A model generated the notes under the pieces. It searched no databases. It worked only from the letters and a program-made list of their open reading frames with translations, and was not told where the DNA came from. Of a DNA stretch of 64,000 nucleotides, positions 8,483 to 16,623 are shown piece by piece. The position numbers and the translations under genes were made by a program. Positions within the stretch are counted from its first letter, which is position 1, and each line of letters starts with the position of its first letter. This DNA is from Thermococcus sp. (lineage in GTDB: Archaea; Methanobacteriota_B; Thermococci; Thermococcales; Thermococcaceae), in NCBI RefSeq assembly GCF_027023865.1, contig NZ_JALVUC010000008.1, forward strand, positions 1 through 64,000, read 5' to 3'.

Positions 8483-11400
8483 TCAGCCCTCCTTCTGCAT
8501 GTCCTCGATTGCCTTCTGGAGGAGCTGTACTGCATACATTTCATTGAGATATGCTTTTCTGAGAGGCACTATAAGGCTCGGGTCACTGAGGTGTATGATT
8601 ATGTTACCACCGGTGAGGTCGAGTGCCTTCTGATAATACTGGGCCGCGGTCTCGTTAAGACTCTTAGCCTGCTGAAGTATCGTGTCGTTAACACCAAGCT
8701 TGACGGCCTCACTGTAAAGATTCTCAAACCGCTGGCTGTACATGTTGTAATAGCGGTAGCCAATAAAGTTAAGGGTGTTTATGGTTATCATGGGCTTAAC
8801 CGGAACCTCCGTGTATCCATCCGCCTCGATTGTCGGGTCCTCCTTGAGGACAACGAAGACGATGCCGCTCTGGACGTAGTAGTAGCCAAGTGGGTTGTTC
8901 TCATCGGTTGTAAGCTGCACCTTCTGGCCGTTCTTCCAGACATAGATGTCGGTTATGTTGATGTTCCTGAGGGCAACCACTGCAACACCGTGCTCGCCGA
9001 TCTTAACATCCGCCTTTATGGTAACTGAGTAGAGATCCTTACTGCCTTCGCTCTTGACCTTCCGGGTGCTAACCACGGCGTTAGTGAGGGTGGCATTCCA
9101 CGATGCCGCGAGGCTTACGTTGTTGTTTCCGCTGATAACGTTCTGAACGGCGGTTGCATTAACGACAATCGAGGGCACGTTGTTGACGAGCGGAACCTGA
9201 ACCTCAACGTTCCCGGTGGAGGTTGAAACGTTGGCGACTACTGTGGAGCCGTTGGCGGTAACTTTGGCAGAGCCACCTATTACTCCAACGGTAACGTTCT
9301 GGGTTTCGGTGTTAACCTCCGTGATCTTTGCTCTAGTGTGGACGACAAAGTGGACCTCTGCCATGCCCGTGTTGTTGGCAGTATCATCGGCTGTAACCGT
9401 AAGGGTATATGTACCGCTTGCAAGGCTGAGTGGGGCCTCATAGAGACCGGTTGTGTTGTTGTAATCCAAGGAGATAGTCTTTCCATCGACGGTTGCGGTA
9501 ACGTTGGTTATGTTGAGAACATCTACGACTTTCACGGAGAGTTCAAGTGTGCTGGTGTTGTAGACAGTCGGCTCGGGGCTCTTTATGTAGACCATCGGCT
9601 CCTTTATGGTCACAACTCTCTGGGGCAGTGCAACTTCCTTGCCGTTTGGATAGACAACGACCACAGTGTAGTTGTAGGTTCCTGCCGGTAGCTGGAGGGC
9701 CTGGTCAATTCCCGTGCCGTAGTAGTAGAAGCCTCCCTCTTCGGGTGTCAACTGGTATTCCTTGCCACCAATGAGCACATAAGCGCCCTCAAGTGGCACT
9801 ATGCTGGCAACGTCGACTTTGAAACTTCCAAAGTTAACGGACGAATTGCTTGGGAGCGAAAGCGGACCGTAGTTGGCTATCGGAACGGTGGCGGTAACAA
9901 CAGTTTGACCCCCATCGGGGATGGTGACCTTGCTGGTGTTGGCCGCTATCGGGTACTTGCCCCAAGGTGTCTGAAGGAGTATGGTGAAGTTGTACACATA
10001 GCCGGTTATATTGTCCTTGAGAAGGTCATGTGGGGCAACAAAGAACGTGGCGTAGTATGGAGTTACGTTGGGATGGGTGGATATGTAGTAAGTTACGTTC
10101 CAAATGGCGTTGCTTATATCAAAGGCCATTGGGCTGTTCGGGAACGGGTGGTCCTGCGGAAGGTCTGCGGCGGTTGTCTTGTTGGTTATGTCGCTCCACA
10201 GGTAGTCGCTCCAGAAGTCGAGGAAGTTGTGCTCCCATGTGTCATTGCTTACCATTACTCCAACTGGGATACCGGCTGGGATGAACTGAGTGTTACCATA
10301 CACCCCATCGACAACCTCTCCCCTAACCGGGTGTTTTATGCCAACTACTGCCATAAGGTCCGGTGTGTAGTTGGCTGCCTTTGGCACGTAGACAAAGGCT
10401 GAGCTTCCACCCCAAGATACCGGCCACTCTATCTGGTACTGAACCGGGAAGATTCCATCGACTGTGGTGTTGAAGTACTCACCGGCACTGCGAACGGCTT
10501 GGTACGAGAAGTACCAGTATCCGTTGTATCCCCAGTCCGTACCCCACGAGTTCACCATGAGGAGGGCTCCCTGTCCGTCTGGGGTCTGGGCAGTGTCATC
10601 GTACCCAACTATTGTGACGGCGTGTCCGCCCTGCCAGTTTTGGTAGTAGTTGTTAAAGTTCAGGTAAGGTGCCCTTCCTTGGAGGTATTCACCGATGGGC
10701 ACGTAGTGTATCATCCACTCAAAGTTTGCAAGGGTGAACAGTGCATCAAAGCCGTTGTTGAGGAACCATCTCTCACCGTTCACTGAATAGGTCGAGAGGT
10801 AGAACGTGGCGTTGGTTATCCAGCTCTGGTTGCTGATAAAGCTGGCGTTGACGGCAGCCTCAAGCTGTCCGGCCGCTACATACACCGGCTCGTTGAGATT
10901 AATTCCAAGCTTGTTCTGGAGGACGTCTTTCATTAAGTCAACCGACATGTTGCCCTCTTCGATCATCCTCAAAAGCGCTGCAGTATTGCCGGTTGTGGCA
11001 GATGCCCAGACGTTATAGTTCCTTTGAGCGTAGTCAAGGAGGTCTTCTACGGTCCACGAGGCGTATGAACCGTTGGTCCAATACTCCTGCCCGAACTTGT
11101 TAGCATAATGCGCGTAGAACTCAAGGTACCCAAGGAACTGTCCGGGCTGGCCAAGGAATTGGAAGCTTGGCAGGACGTTTATTGTTGTCTGGAGAACGTA
11201 TCCTTTCGCGAGGAGTGCCTTGGTGTAGTTCCACTGGGTAGCGTTGGTGAAATTCAGGTAGTACCACTGACCCGGTATCTGGTACAGCTCGGGGGTACCT
11301 GGTTCGTAATACTGCCACGCATACATGGCGCTTGTGCCGCTGTTGTGTGCGGCTTCTTCCCACTGGGTGAGGTTGGGCCAGACCCAAGCGTAGTTAGAGG

Positions 11401-12037
11401 GATCTCCATACGGGCCGAGAACATAAAGCGGGAAGTCATTAAGGGGAACCGCACCAATGGTGGATATGAGGTTCATCGCGTCCCAGGGGTTACTCCCCTC
11501 ATCAGCACCACCATTGATGAGGTTGTAGGTAAATGTTGGGTTCATGATATCGCTGGCAGTACTCGGGTGAGGGTTGTTCCTCCACCAGTTCAGCATGTAG
11601 GTCCATACATAATAGGTTGAACTCCAAGCGTTGCACGAGCCAACGTAGCCCTGGTTCCCAATGGGTGGGAGGTAAAGACTGTTGTTCATTTCTGCCGGCA
11701 GGGTTGTGGGAACACTTGAAGTCCCGTTCGGGAGAAGGATGCTGGCGCTTATTGGATTAAAGGGTGCATTTTTGACTGCGGTCTCAAAAGCATTCTGAGT
11801 CAGGGGGTTAAAGTGGAATCCAACTACCTGCTCGTACTGGTCTAAGGGTGCCTTTAGAGCACCCGTCCTGTGAGCCATCAATGGCATCATGTCGTTTGTG
11901 AACCTCTGCGGGAGGGTGACTTTGGTGGTAGCTCTAACCTCAGGGAATACAGTAGCGGAGGCAAGTGTAGCGCCCATTGAAATTACTGCCGCCAACATCA
12001 CTACCGCGACTAAAAGGCTCAAAGCCTTCCGATTCAT
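8483..12037 (-). CDS. Secreted papain-like cysteine protease (peptidase C1A), 1184 residues
   Basis: After a signal peptide (MNRKALSLLVAVVMLAAVIS) comes a C1A catalytic domain with oxyanion Gln129, nucleophile Cys135 (NQGYVGSCNAWS), His472 (GGHAVTIVGYDD) and Asn496 (MVNSWGTDWGYNGYW). The spacing between Cys and His is about 340 residues, longer than in papain, so there is a large insert. The C-terminal half has beta-rich, Ig-like repeats and ends in the same 98-residue helical domain as the S8 protease. The frame is open to 12400, but the ATG at 12037 is preceded by GGAGGTG and starts a signal peptide matching its neighbour. It is probably an extracellular or surface-bound scavenging protease. 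The pairing of two catalytic classes within the same flanking modules is unusual. Confidence 0.87.
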   Translation of the reverse strand: MNRKALSLLVAVVMLAAVISMGATLASATVFPEVRATTKVTLPQRFTNDMMPLMAHRTGALKAPLDQYEQVVGFHFNPLTQNAFETAVKNAPFNPISASILLPNGTSSVPTTLPAEMNNSLYLPPIGNQGYVGSCNAWSSTYYVWTYMLNWWRNNPHPSTASDIMNPTFTYNLINGGADEGSNPWDAMNLISTIGAVPLNDFPLYVLGPYGDPSNYAWVWPNLTQWEEAAHNSGTSAMYAWQYYEPGTPELYQIPGQWYYLNFTNATQWNYTKALLAKGYVLQTTINVLPSFQFLGQPGQFLGYLEFYAHYANKFGQEYWTNGSYASWTVEDLLDYAQRNYNVWASATTGNTAALLRMIEEGNMSVDLMKDVLQNKLGINLNEPVYVAAGQLEAAVNASFISNQSWITNATFYLSTYSVNGERWFLNNGFDALFTLANFEWMIHYVPIGEYLQGRAPYLNFNNYYQNWQGGHAVTIVGYDDTAQTPDGQGALLMVNSWGTDWGYNGYWYFSYQAVRSAGEYFNTTVDGIFPVQYQIEWPVSWGGSSAFVYVPKAANYTPDLMAVVGIKHPVRGEVVDGVYGNTQFIPAGIPVGVMVSNDTWEHNFLDFWSDYLWSDITNKTTAADLPQDHPFPNSPMAFDISNAIWNVTYYISTHPNVTPYYATFFVAPHDLLKDNITGYVYNFTILLQTPWGKYPIAANTSKVTIPDGGQTVVTATVPIANYGPLSLPSNSSVNFGSFKVDVASIVPLEGAYVLIGGKEYQLTPEEGGFYYYGTGIDQALQLPAGTYNYTVVVVYPNGKEVALPQRVVTIKEPMVYIKSPEPTVYNTSTLELSVKVVDVLNITNVTATVDGKTISLDYNNTTGLYEAPLSLASGTYTLTVTADDTANNTGMAEVHFVVHTRAKITEVNTETQNVTVGVIGGSAKVTANGSTVVANVSTSTGNVEVQVPLVNNVPSIVVNATAVQNVISGNNNVSLAASWNATLTNAVVSTRKVKSEGSKDLYSVTIKADVKIGEHGVAVVALRNINITDIYVWKNGQKVQLTTDENNPLGYYYVQSGIVFVVLKEDPTIEADGYTEVPVKPMITINTLNFIGYRYYNMYSQRFENLYSEAVKLGVNDTILQQAKSLNETAAQYYQKALDLTGGNIIIHLSDPSLIVPLRKAYLNEMYAVQLLQKAIEDMQKEG

Positions 12038-12150
12038 TCGAACACCTCCGATCATAATGGTCAACACTACTGTGAATTCAGCATGGATATAAATATTTCG
12101 TTCACAGTGGGGGATAAAAGGCCTCAATGACCATAAAACATCCCTCCACG
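12038..12150 (-). promoter_or_regulatory. Promoter and leader of the C1A protease gene
   Basis: A minus-strand TATA element (ATATTTATATCC, about 12087-12099) sits roughly 55 bases before the ATG, with GGAGGTG just upstream of the start. The block aligns with 8225-8340 upstream of the S8 protease. The rest of the gap to the next plus-strand gene (12151-12329) contains no gene I can support; GGCATAAAAC at about 12281-12290 may be the TATA element of that gene. Confidence 0.55.
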
Positions 12151-12329
12151 GCCCATATCTACCGGTAACGCTCGATAGATTCGTAAGATATCCAAAGAAG
12201 TGTGTACCCCCTTGAGAGAGTGAGCATGAGCTAAATGTCCCATTTGTGAGGACATCAAGTATTCTCCAGGAACCTACCAAAAGGCATAAAACGGGCGAAA
12301 GCAGAGAAGAACGGCGGATGGTGAGACCA

Positions 12330-13004
12330 ATGAAAAGAAGAGATCTCGTTCTAACTATCACCCTGATTCTGCTTATAGCAGCCGCTGGTGTGGTCCTCAA
12401 TTACAGCACGGAGCACTACAAAGGCGGTGAGATTTACGAGGCCGCAAACCATGCCTACGGTCTTCTTGTCAAGGGATTCAACGTCACGATAACTGTAAAA
12501 ACTGTGAACGGGAGCATTATCAGCGGCACCCTCTTCAGTGTCCAGGGTTCGACTATATACATAATAAAGGATGGAAAAGTGCTGAGCATTGGGGGGCCAA
12601 GCTCAACAATGGAGGAGATAAAGGCTGAGGAGATACACATCTCCTATAAAGGAAAGGTCTACGTCTATGATCTCCCACCCCAACTGGGAAAGCTCGGTGA
12701 TATAATAGATAACCTCAAGGTTCCGGCTTACTCGGAGAGGTTCGGCGGGACTATCTACATCGAGGGCAACATAAGCCCGATAACCCTCGGTATGCTGAAG
12801 TACAAGGCGGACTACAAGTCCTACGGCTCCCTAACTATAAACCAGATGAGTTCAAACGGTGCCATAATCACCGCTAACAGGGTTCCGCTGAGCTTTTTAA
12901 AGGAATACCTAAGTGGGTACAGGGTTTACATGTATGGCATCCTCTACGTGAACTCGAACGAGAGGAACCTGAACCTCAAGCTCCTTGAGGTGAGGACTGG
13001 ATGA
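12330..13004 (+). CDS. Uncharacterised membrane-anchored protein
   Basis: I do not recognise this 224-residue protein. It starts with a positively charged MKRRD and a single hydrophobic segment (about residues 6-24), then an extracytoplasmic soluble region rich in beta-type residues (ITVKTVNGSIISGTLFSVQ, a possible OB-like or SH3-like barrel). The ATG at 12330 has GGTGAG four bases upstream; an earlier in-frame ATG at 12318 is possible. It overlaps the next gene by 4 bases, the first link of a four-gene chain to 16498. The context suggests a partner of the membrane proteins that follow, perhaps in assembling a surface glycan, but this is inference. Confidence 0.6.
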   Translation: MKRRDLVLTITLILLIAAAGVVLNYSTEHYKGGEIYEAANHAYGLLVKGFNVTITVKTVNGSIISGTLFSVQGSTIYIIKDGKVLSIGGPSSTMEEIKAEEIHISYKGKVYVYDLPPQLGKLGDIIDNLKVPAYSERFGGTIYIEGNISPITLGMLKYKADYKSYGSLTINQMSSNGAIITANRVPLSFLKEYLSGYRVYMYGILYVNSNERNLNLKLLEVRTG

Positions 13005-13999
13005 AGGGACTGCCCCTACTGATTCCAGTGGCTTTCATAACGTTCATAGCGATAGGACTTGCCGAACCCAAGACGATAGCCGTTGGGACTGCCTTTGCCA
13101 TAGCGATGGTCCTTGGAATATACTGGGGTGATGGAATTGAATGGGAAGATCAAGGCCTGAGGTTCAGGGATGAGTATGCGGTCTGGGCCTTTTGGGGGTC
13201 AATAGGAATAATCGCCCTTCAAATCCTCCTGCTCGGAAAGGTGCCTCTCCTCGACCCGGCTATAAGGACCCACCTCCTGCCTGAACTGACAGCCCTCACC
13301 TACTTCCTCGGAGTCCCGTCGAGCGTATACCTCTTCCTCAAGGGAAAGCGCTACTCCCTCCTCTACCCTTTCATCGTTGCCCTCTACGCCTACAGGACCC
13401 CGGTTCTAGTTGACCTGCTGGCTATAGGCTCGGCCTACTACGAGAGACTGCGCTCCGAGGGAAAGCTTAAGCCAGTCCACGTAGTGGCTATACTCATGGG
13501 CGTCCTCATTATGGGGGCTGTGATGACGGAAATGCGGGGACAGGGCATTTCAAGCCTCTGGACGAGGGTGCAAAGTTCTACCTCGGTCCTCGACGTGATA
13601 GTCTGGCGCGGGGACTGGGCAGGTACTTACCATGGGGAACTCCAATGGCTCGGAGTCAGCTCATACTTTGAGGGGGGTTACTCCCCAAGGGGGCTTGTGG
13701 CGAAGTTCCTCTACGTCCACACCGGTGTGACGATAACCCCTACTCTACTCGGGGGGATGTACCTTGACTTTGGGGTGTTTGCAATCTTAGAGGGCCTCCT
13801 CTTGGGGCTTTACTATGGTATGATACAGAACGCCCGGAACCCGGTCACGCTGTCCCTCTACTACGCGACCCTAGCGTATGGGCTGGTGGGGGTTGAGACC
13901 GGGATACTCGACCTCCCAGTTTATCTGCTGTTTCTGATCGGAGCCTACATCTTGGTGAAGGGATGGCAGAGAAGGAGGGCGACGCGTGAGGCCGTCTGA
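13001..13999 (+). CDS. Polytopic membrane protein, possible oligosaccharide polymerase-like
   Basis: This protein of 332 residues has about ten hydrophobic segments and a long loop (residues about 175-245) with several charged and aromatic residues (TEMRGQGISSLWTRVQ and YFEGGYSPRGLVAKF). That topology, with one large external loop in the second half, resembles Wzy/O-antigen polymerase-type proteins. No catalytic motif can be named. Its ATG lies within the stop of the previous gene (ATGA overlap), and its end overlaps the next gene by 14 bases, so the three are translated as one unit. The next protein has a similar ending, so the two may be divergent paralogs. Confidence 0.6.
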   Translation: MKGLPLLIPVAFITFIAIGLAEPKTIAVGTAFAIAMVLGIYWGDGIEWEDQGLRFRDEYAVWAFWGSIGIIALQILLLGKVPLLDPAIRTHLLPELTALTYFLGVPSSVYLFLKGKRYSLLYPFIVALYAYRTPVLVDLLAIGSAYYERLRSEGKLKPVHVVAILMGVLIMGAVMTEMRGQGISSLWTRVQSSTSVLDVIVWRGDWAGTYHGELQWLGVSSYFEGGYSPRGLVAKFLYVHTGVTITPTLLGGMYLDFGVFAILEGLLLGLYYGMIQNARNPVTLSLYYATLAYGLVGVETGILDLPVYLLFLIGAYILVKGWQRRRATREAV

Positions 14000-15098
14000 T
14001 GCGGCGTTTGCAGTGGTATGGGCATATCTCGGAGCGGCCCTTACTGGGAAGCTCATCTACTCGGACATACTCGGAAAACCCCTTGTTGCCCCTGCAGTTT
14101 ATGCCGTCGTATTCCTCCTCACGGTCATGGCATCGTACGTGCTCTGGGGCAAGAGCAATTCCATGATTCGCTGGAGAGAAGCCCTCTACCTTGGTCTTAC
14201 CCTCCTGTTCCTCATTCCCCTAGGGCCAGTTTATTTTCTCGCGGGCATCCCCGCCATGGGGCTGGCCATTTGGCTCCTAAGAAAGGCGGTATTCCTGGGG
14301 AGGGCCAGGAGGATAGGAATTATTGGGGGGGTTATAGCCGTAGCACTCTTCTCCATTGGCATAGTCGCCTTTGGCGTCCCGCTGATGAAGCCCTGGCTGA
14401 GGTACACGGTAGCGAGCGTTCCCTTTCTGGCCGCGGGGGATGTTTTGATAATCGCCATCGGGGCGTACCCCTCCCCCTGGCTCATGCTCCTCGGACTCGT
14501 GATAGCCATCGTAGGAGCTTCTAGGACGGTCGGAATAGGGGTTCTGACGGCTTACATACTCGCCGAAGCCTACGGGGGCATCTCCCTTAGGGCGTTCGTG
14601 AAGAAGAAAAGCCTGCTGATCCTGACGATTTTTCTCTTCGCTGCGATGCTCCTAGCGCGATACTGGGTAACAAGGCACCTCTACCCCGACTGGAGTCTCG
14701 GACTCATTGGAACGCTTTTTTACAGGGTTGGCTCAACCTACACCGTCTACGAGCACCTTTTTGAGTGGGGAATGCCCTTCGGAAATCACATCCTCCTCTT
14801 CCAGAGTGACCCCACTGGCTACGTTGGCCACCTCTTCGGCAGGGATGTCGGCTACACTTATTCACTCTTCGGCCAGCCGGCCTACGATTTTGGGATAATC
14901 GGGATTGTAGAGGCGGTTTTTCTCGGGGTGCTCCTAAGGGAGGCGGACCGCTCGGCAGTAACCGGGACCTTCGCCTTCACCCTCCTCGTCCTCATGACGG
15001 AGATAGGTATAGAGGGTGCCTTCCTATCGGCCTTATCCTACGCGGCGTTCCTCGGGATAAAGTTTGATATGGGTGATGCAGGATGGAGAAAAAGGTGA
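13986..15098 (+). CDS. Polytopic membrane protein, possible paralog of the preceding one
   Basis: This protein of 370 residues is almost wholly hydrophobic apart from a loop around residues 225-305 (RHLYPDWSLGLIGTLF, GNHILLFQSDPTGYVGH). Its closing part, YDFGIIGIVEAVFLGVLL, parallels LDFGVFAILEGLLLGLYY in the upstream protein and suggests a shared origin. Possible role: polymerase or flippase-like step in surface polysaccharide assembly, by topology only. It starts 14 bases inside the upstream gene and its last 16 bases overlap the glycosyltransferase gene. No close family could be recognised. Confidence 0.6.
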   Translation: MRPSDAAFAVVWAYLGAALTGKLIYSDILGKPLVAPAVYAVVFLLTVMASYVLWGKSNSMIRWREALYLGLTLLFLIPLGPVYFLAGIPAMGLAIWLLRKAVFLGRARRIGIIGGVIAVALFSIGIVAFGVPLMKPWLRYTVASVPFLAAGDVLIIAIGAYPSPWLMLLGLVIAIVGASRTVGIGVLTAYILAEAYGGISLRAFVKKKSLLILTIFLFAAMLLARYWVTRHLYPDWSLGLIGTLFYRVGSTYTVYEHLFEWGMPFGNHILLFQSDPTGYVGHLFGRDVGYTYSLFGQPAYDFGIIGIVEAVFLGVLLREADRSAVTGTFAFTLLVLMTEIGIEGAFLSALSYAAFLGIKFDMGDAGWRKR

Positions 15099-16498
15099 CG
15101 GTTATCCTAATCTTCGCCTCCGCACTGTTGCTCCAGCTGTTCTCGCTTCCCCCCAATGACACGCTGACCTACGACGGGGCACTCTACATTGATATAGCCA
15201 GGAGCCTCACGCACGGCATCTCTAACTTCACCTATCAAGGGATATACATGATGTACCGCCCCCCTCTCTACCCGTACACACTTTCGCTCTTCTACCACTT
15301 CATCCACGAACCGCTGAGCCAGCTGACCGTTGCTAGGCTCGTTTCGGCGGTCTCTTTTGCCCTCACCGCCGTCGTTACGTACCTGCTCGCCCAAGGGATG
15401 TTCCGGAGCGAGGTTAAAGCCCTCGCCGCCGTGGGGTTCTTCATCTTCAATCCACTGGCCTTCACTATGGGGACCAGGGAGCTTGTCCACAGTGAGTTCA
15501 CGTTCTTCTACACGCTCGCGGTTTATCTCTTTTATACCGGGAAAAAGAGCGGGAGAGGGATGAGAATCTACGGGGCGTTCATTTCAGCGGGTCTGGCAAT
15601 ACTCACAAGGTACACTGGGCTTTCGATAATAGCGGTCTTCTTAGCATACTTATGGTTCACTGAGGACTGGAGATGGATTAAGAGAAGAGAGTACTGGATA
15701 GGGTTTGGGATTCTCCTCATGACACTGCTCCCCTGGTTCTACCTTGGGCACGTTCACTATGGAGGGGTTTTCAGACCCTTCAGTATTGCCTCAAGGGTTG
15801 TAACCTTGGACAGACCGGTTTCGGTGTCGAACTACTTCCACCTCCTTCTGAAGGACATGGGGCGCGTCCTGCCCGCCATAGCAGCCATAGGCTTCCTCAG
15901 GTTGAAGAAGGATGACGAAGGTTGGTTGCTGACAAGCTGGCTCTTCATAGGTTTGATGGGGATACTAACGGTAACCCACAAGGAGACGCGTTTCATCACG
16001 TTCCTAGCACCTGCAATTGCATTGATGGCGGTGGAGGGAGTTGAGCTTGCCGTGGATGCCATCTCAGAGGCACTCAGGCGGTTGGGAAAAGAGTCGGGGG
16101 TCAGGAAGAGAACCGTCCTTGTCGCTGGAATAGCATTGCTGGTGCTGATCCCCGTGGCATCGAGCGCCCACAGTCTGCACGAGCGGTGGAACATGGAGGG
16201 GGCGGCCGAAGCGACGGTTCTATCGAGGATTTCAGCAGAGCATCCAGCGGAGAGTCTTCTAGTCTCGCCGGGTCTTTACACGATGGCCGGGTTCTACTAT
16301 CCCCATGCGAGGGTTGACATGGCTCTAGATAGAAAAACGGTGCTCCAGAGGGTCAGTGAGGGTTACTATGGAGTCATAATCCTCAAGGAACCCTCAAATC
16401 ACCTTAACATCGAGGAGAGCGGACGGTACGTCCTAACCGAGGAGTTCTACAATGGAAAGTTCAGAATCTACCTCTTGAAAAAGAACAAGGAGCGCTAA
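15083..16498 (+). CDS. GT39/PMT-type membrane glycosyltransferase
   Basis: This 471-residue protein has the layout of the ArnT/PMT-like dolichyl-phosphate-sugar glycosyltransferases: a first membrane helix, then an acidic first external loop (NDTLTYDGALYIDIARSL) with the candidate catalytic Asp, about ten more hydrophobic segments, and a soluble C-terminal domain from about residue 375. The motif TRELVHSEFTFFYTLAVYLF and later ILTRYTGLSII also fit. Such enzymes move a lipid-linked sugar to protein, lipid or polymer on the outer face of the membrane. It closes the overlapping cluster 12330-16498, giving that cluster its likely glycan theme. The specific substrate is unknown. Confidence 0.75.
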   Translation: MEKKVTVILIFASALLLQLFSLPPNDTLTYDGALYIDIARSLTHGISNFTYQGIYMMYRPPLYPYTLSLFYHFIHEPLSQLTVARLVSAVSFALTAVVTYLLAQGMFRSEVKALAAVGFFIFNPLAFTMGTRELVHSEFTFFYTLAVYLFYTGKKSGRGMRIYGAFISAGLAILTRYTGLSIIAVFLAYLWFTEDWRWIKRREYWIGFGILLMTLLPWFYLGHVHYGGVFRPFSIASRVVTLDRPVSVSNYFHLLLKDMGRVLPAIAAIGFLRLKKDDEGWLLTSWLFIGLMGILTVTHKETRFITFLAPAIALMAVEGVELAVDAISEALRRLGKESGVRKRTVLVAGIALLVLIPVASSAHSLHERWNMEGAAEATVLSRISAEHPAESLLVSPGLYTMAGFYYPHARVDMALDRKTVLQRVSEGYYGVIILKEPSNHLNIEESGRYVLTEEFYNGKFRIYLLKKNKER

Positions 16499-16563
16499 AG
16501 GCGTGAATGGACACTTCAAGCCTCTCTTTCATTTCTGTACGCTGAAGAACACTTCTGTATAGT

Positions 16564-16623
16564 TAATTTTAAAAGTGAACTCCCGATATATCACCCGCAG
16601 TAACAGTTTGTGGAGGGATTCAG
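16564..16623 (+). promoter_or_regulatory. ppsA promoter with a Tgr-motif-like palindrome
   Basis: A TATA-like TTTTAAAAG (16567-16575) lies about 50 bases before the ATG, and GGAGGG (16612-16617) is the ribosome binding site. At 16589-16605 is TATCAC-CCGCA-GTAACA, which matches the Thermococcales Glycolytic Motif TATCAC-N5-GTGATA at 10 of 12 fixed positions. Its place downstream of the TATA element is that of a repressor-type site. The match is imperfect. Confidence 0.45.

Noticed and set aside
8483-12400. Longer C1A protease start at 12400
   Set aside because: The extension would put about 120 residues before the signal peptide; ATG 12037 has GGAGGTG and matches the start of the S8 paralog.
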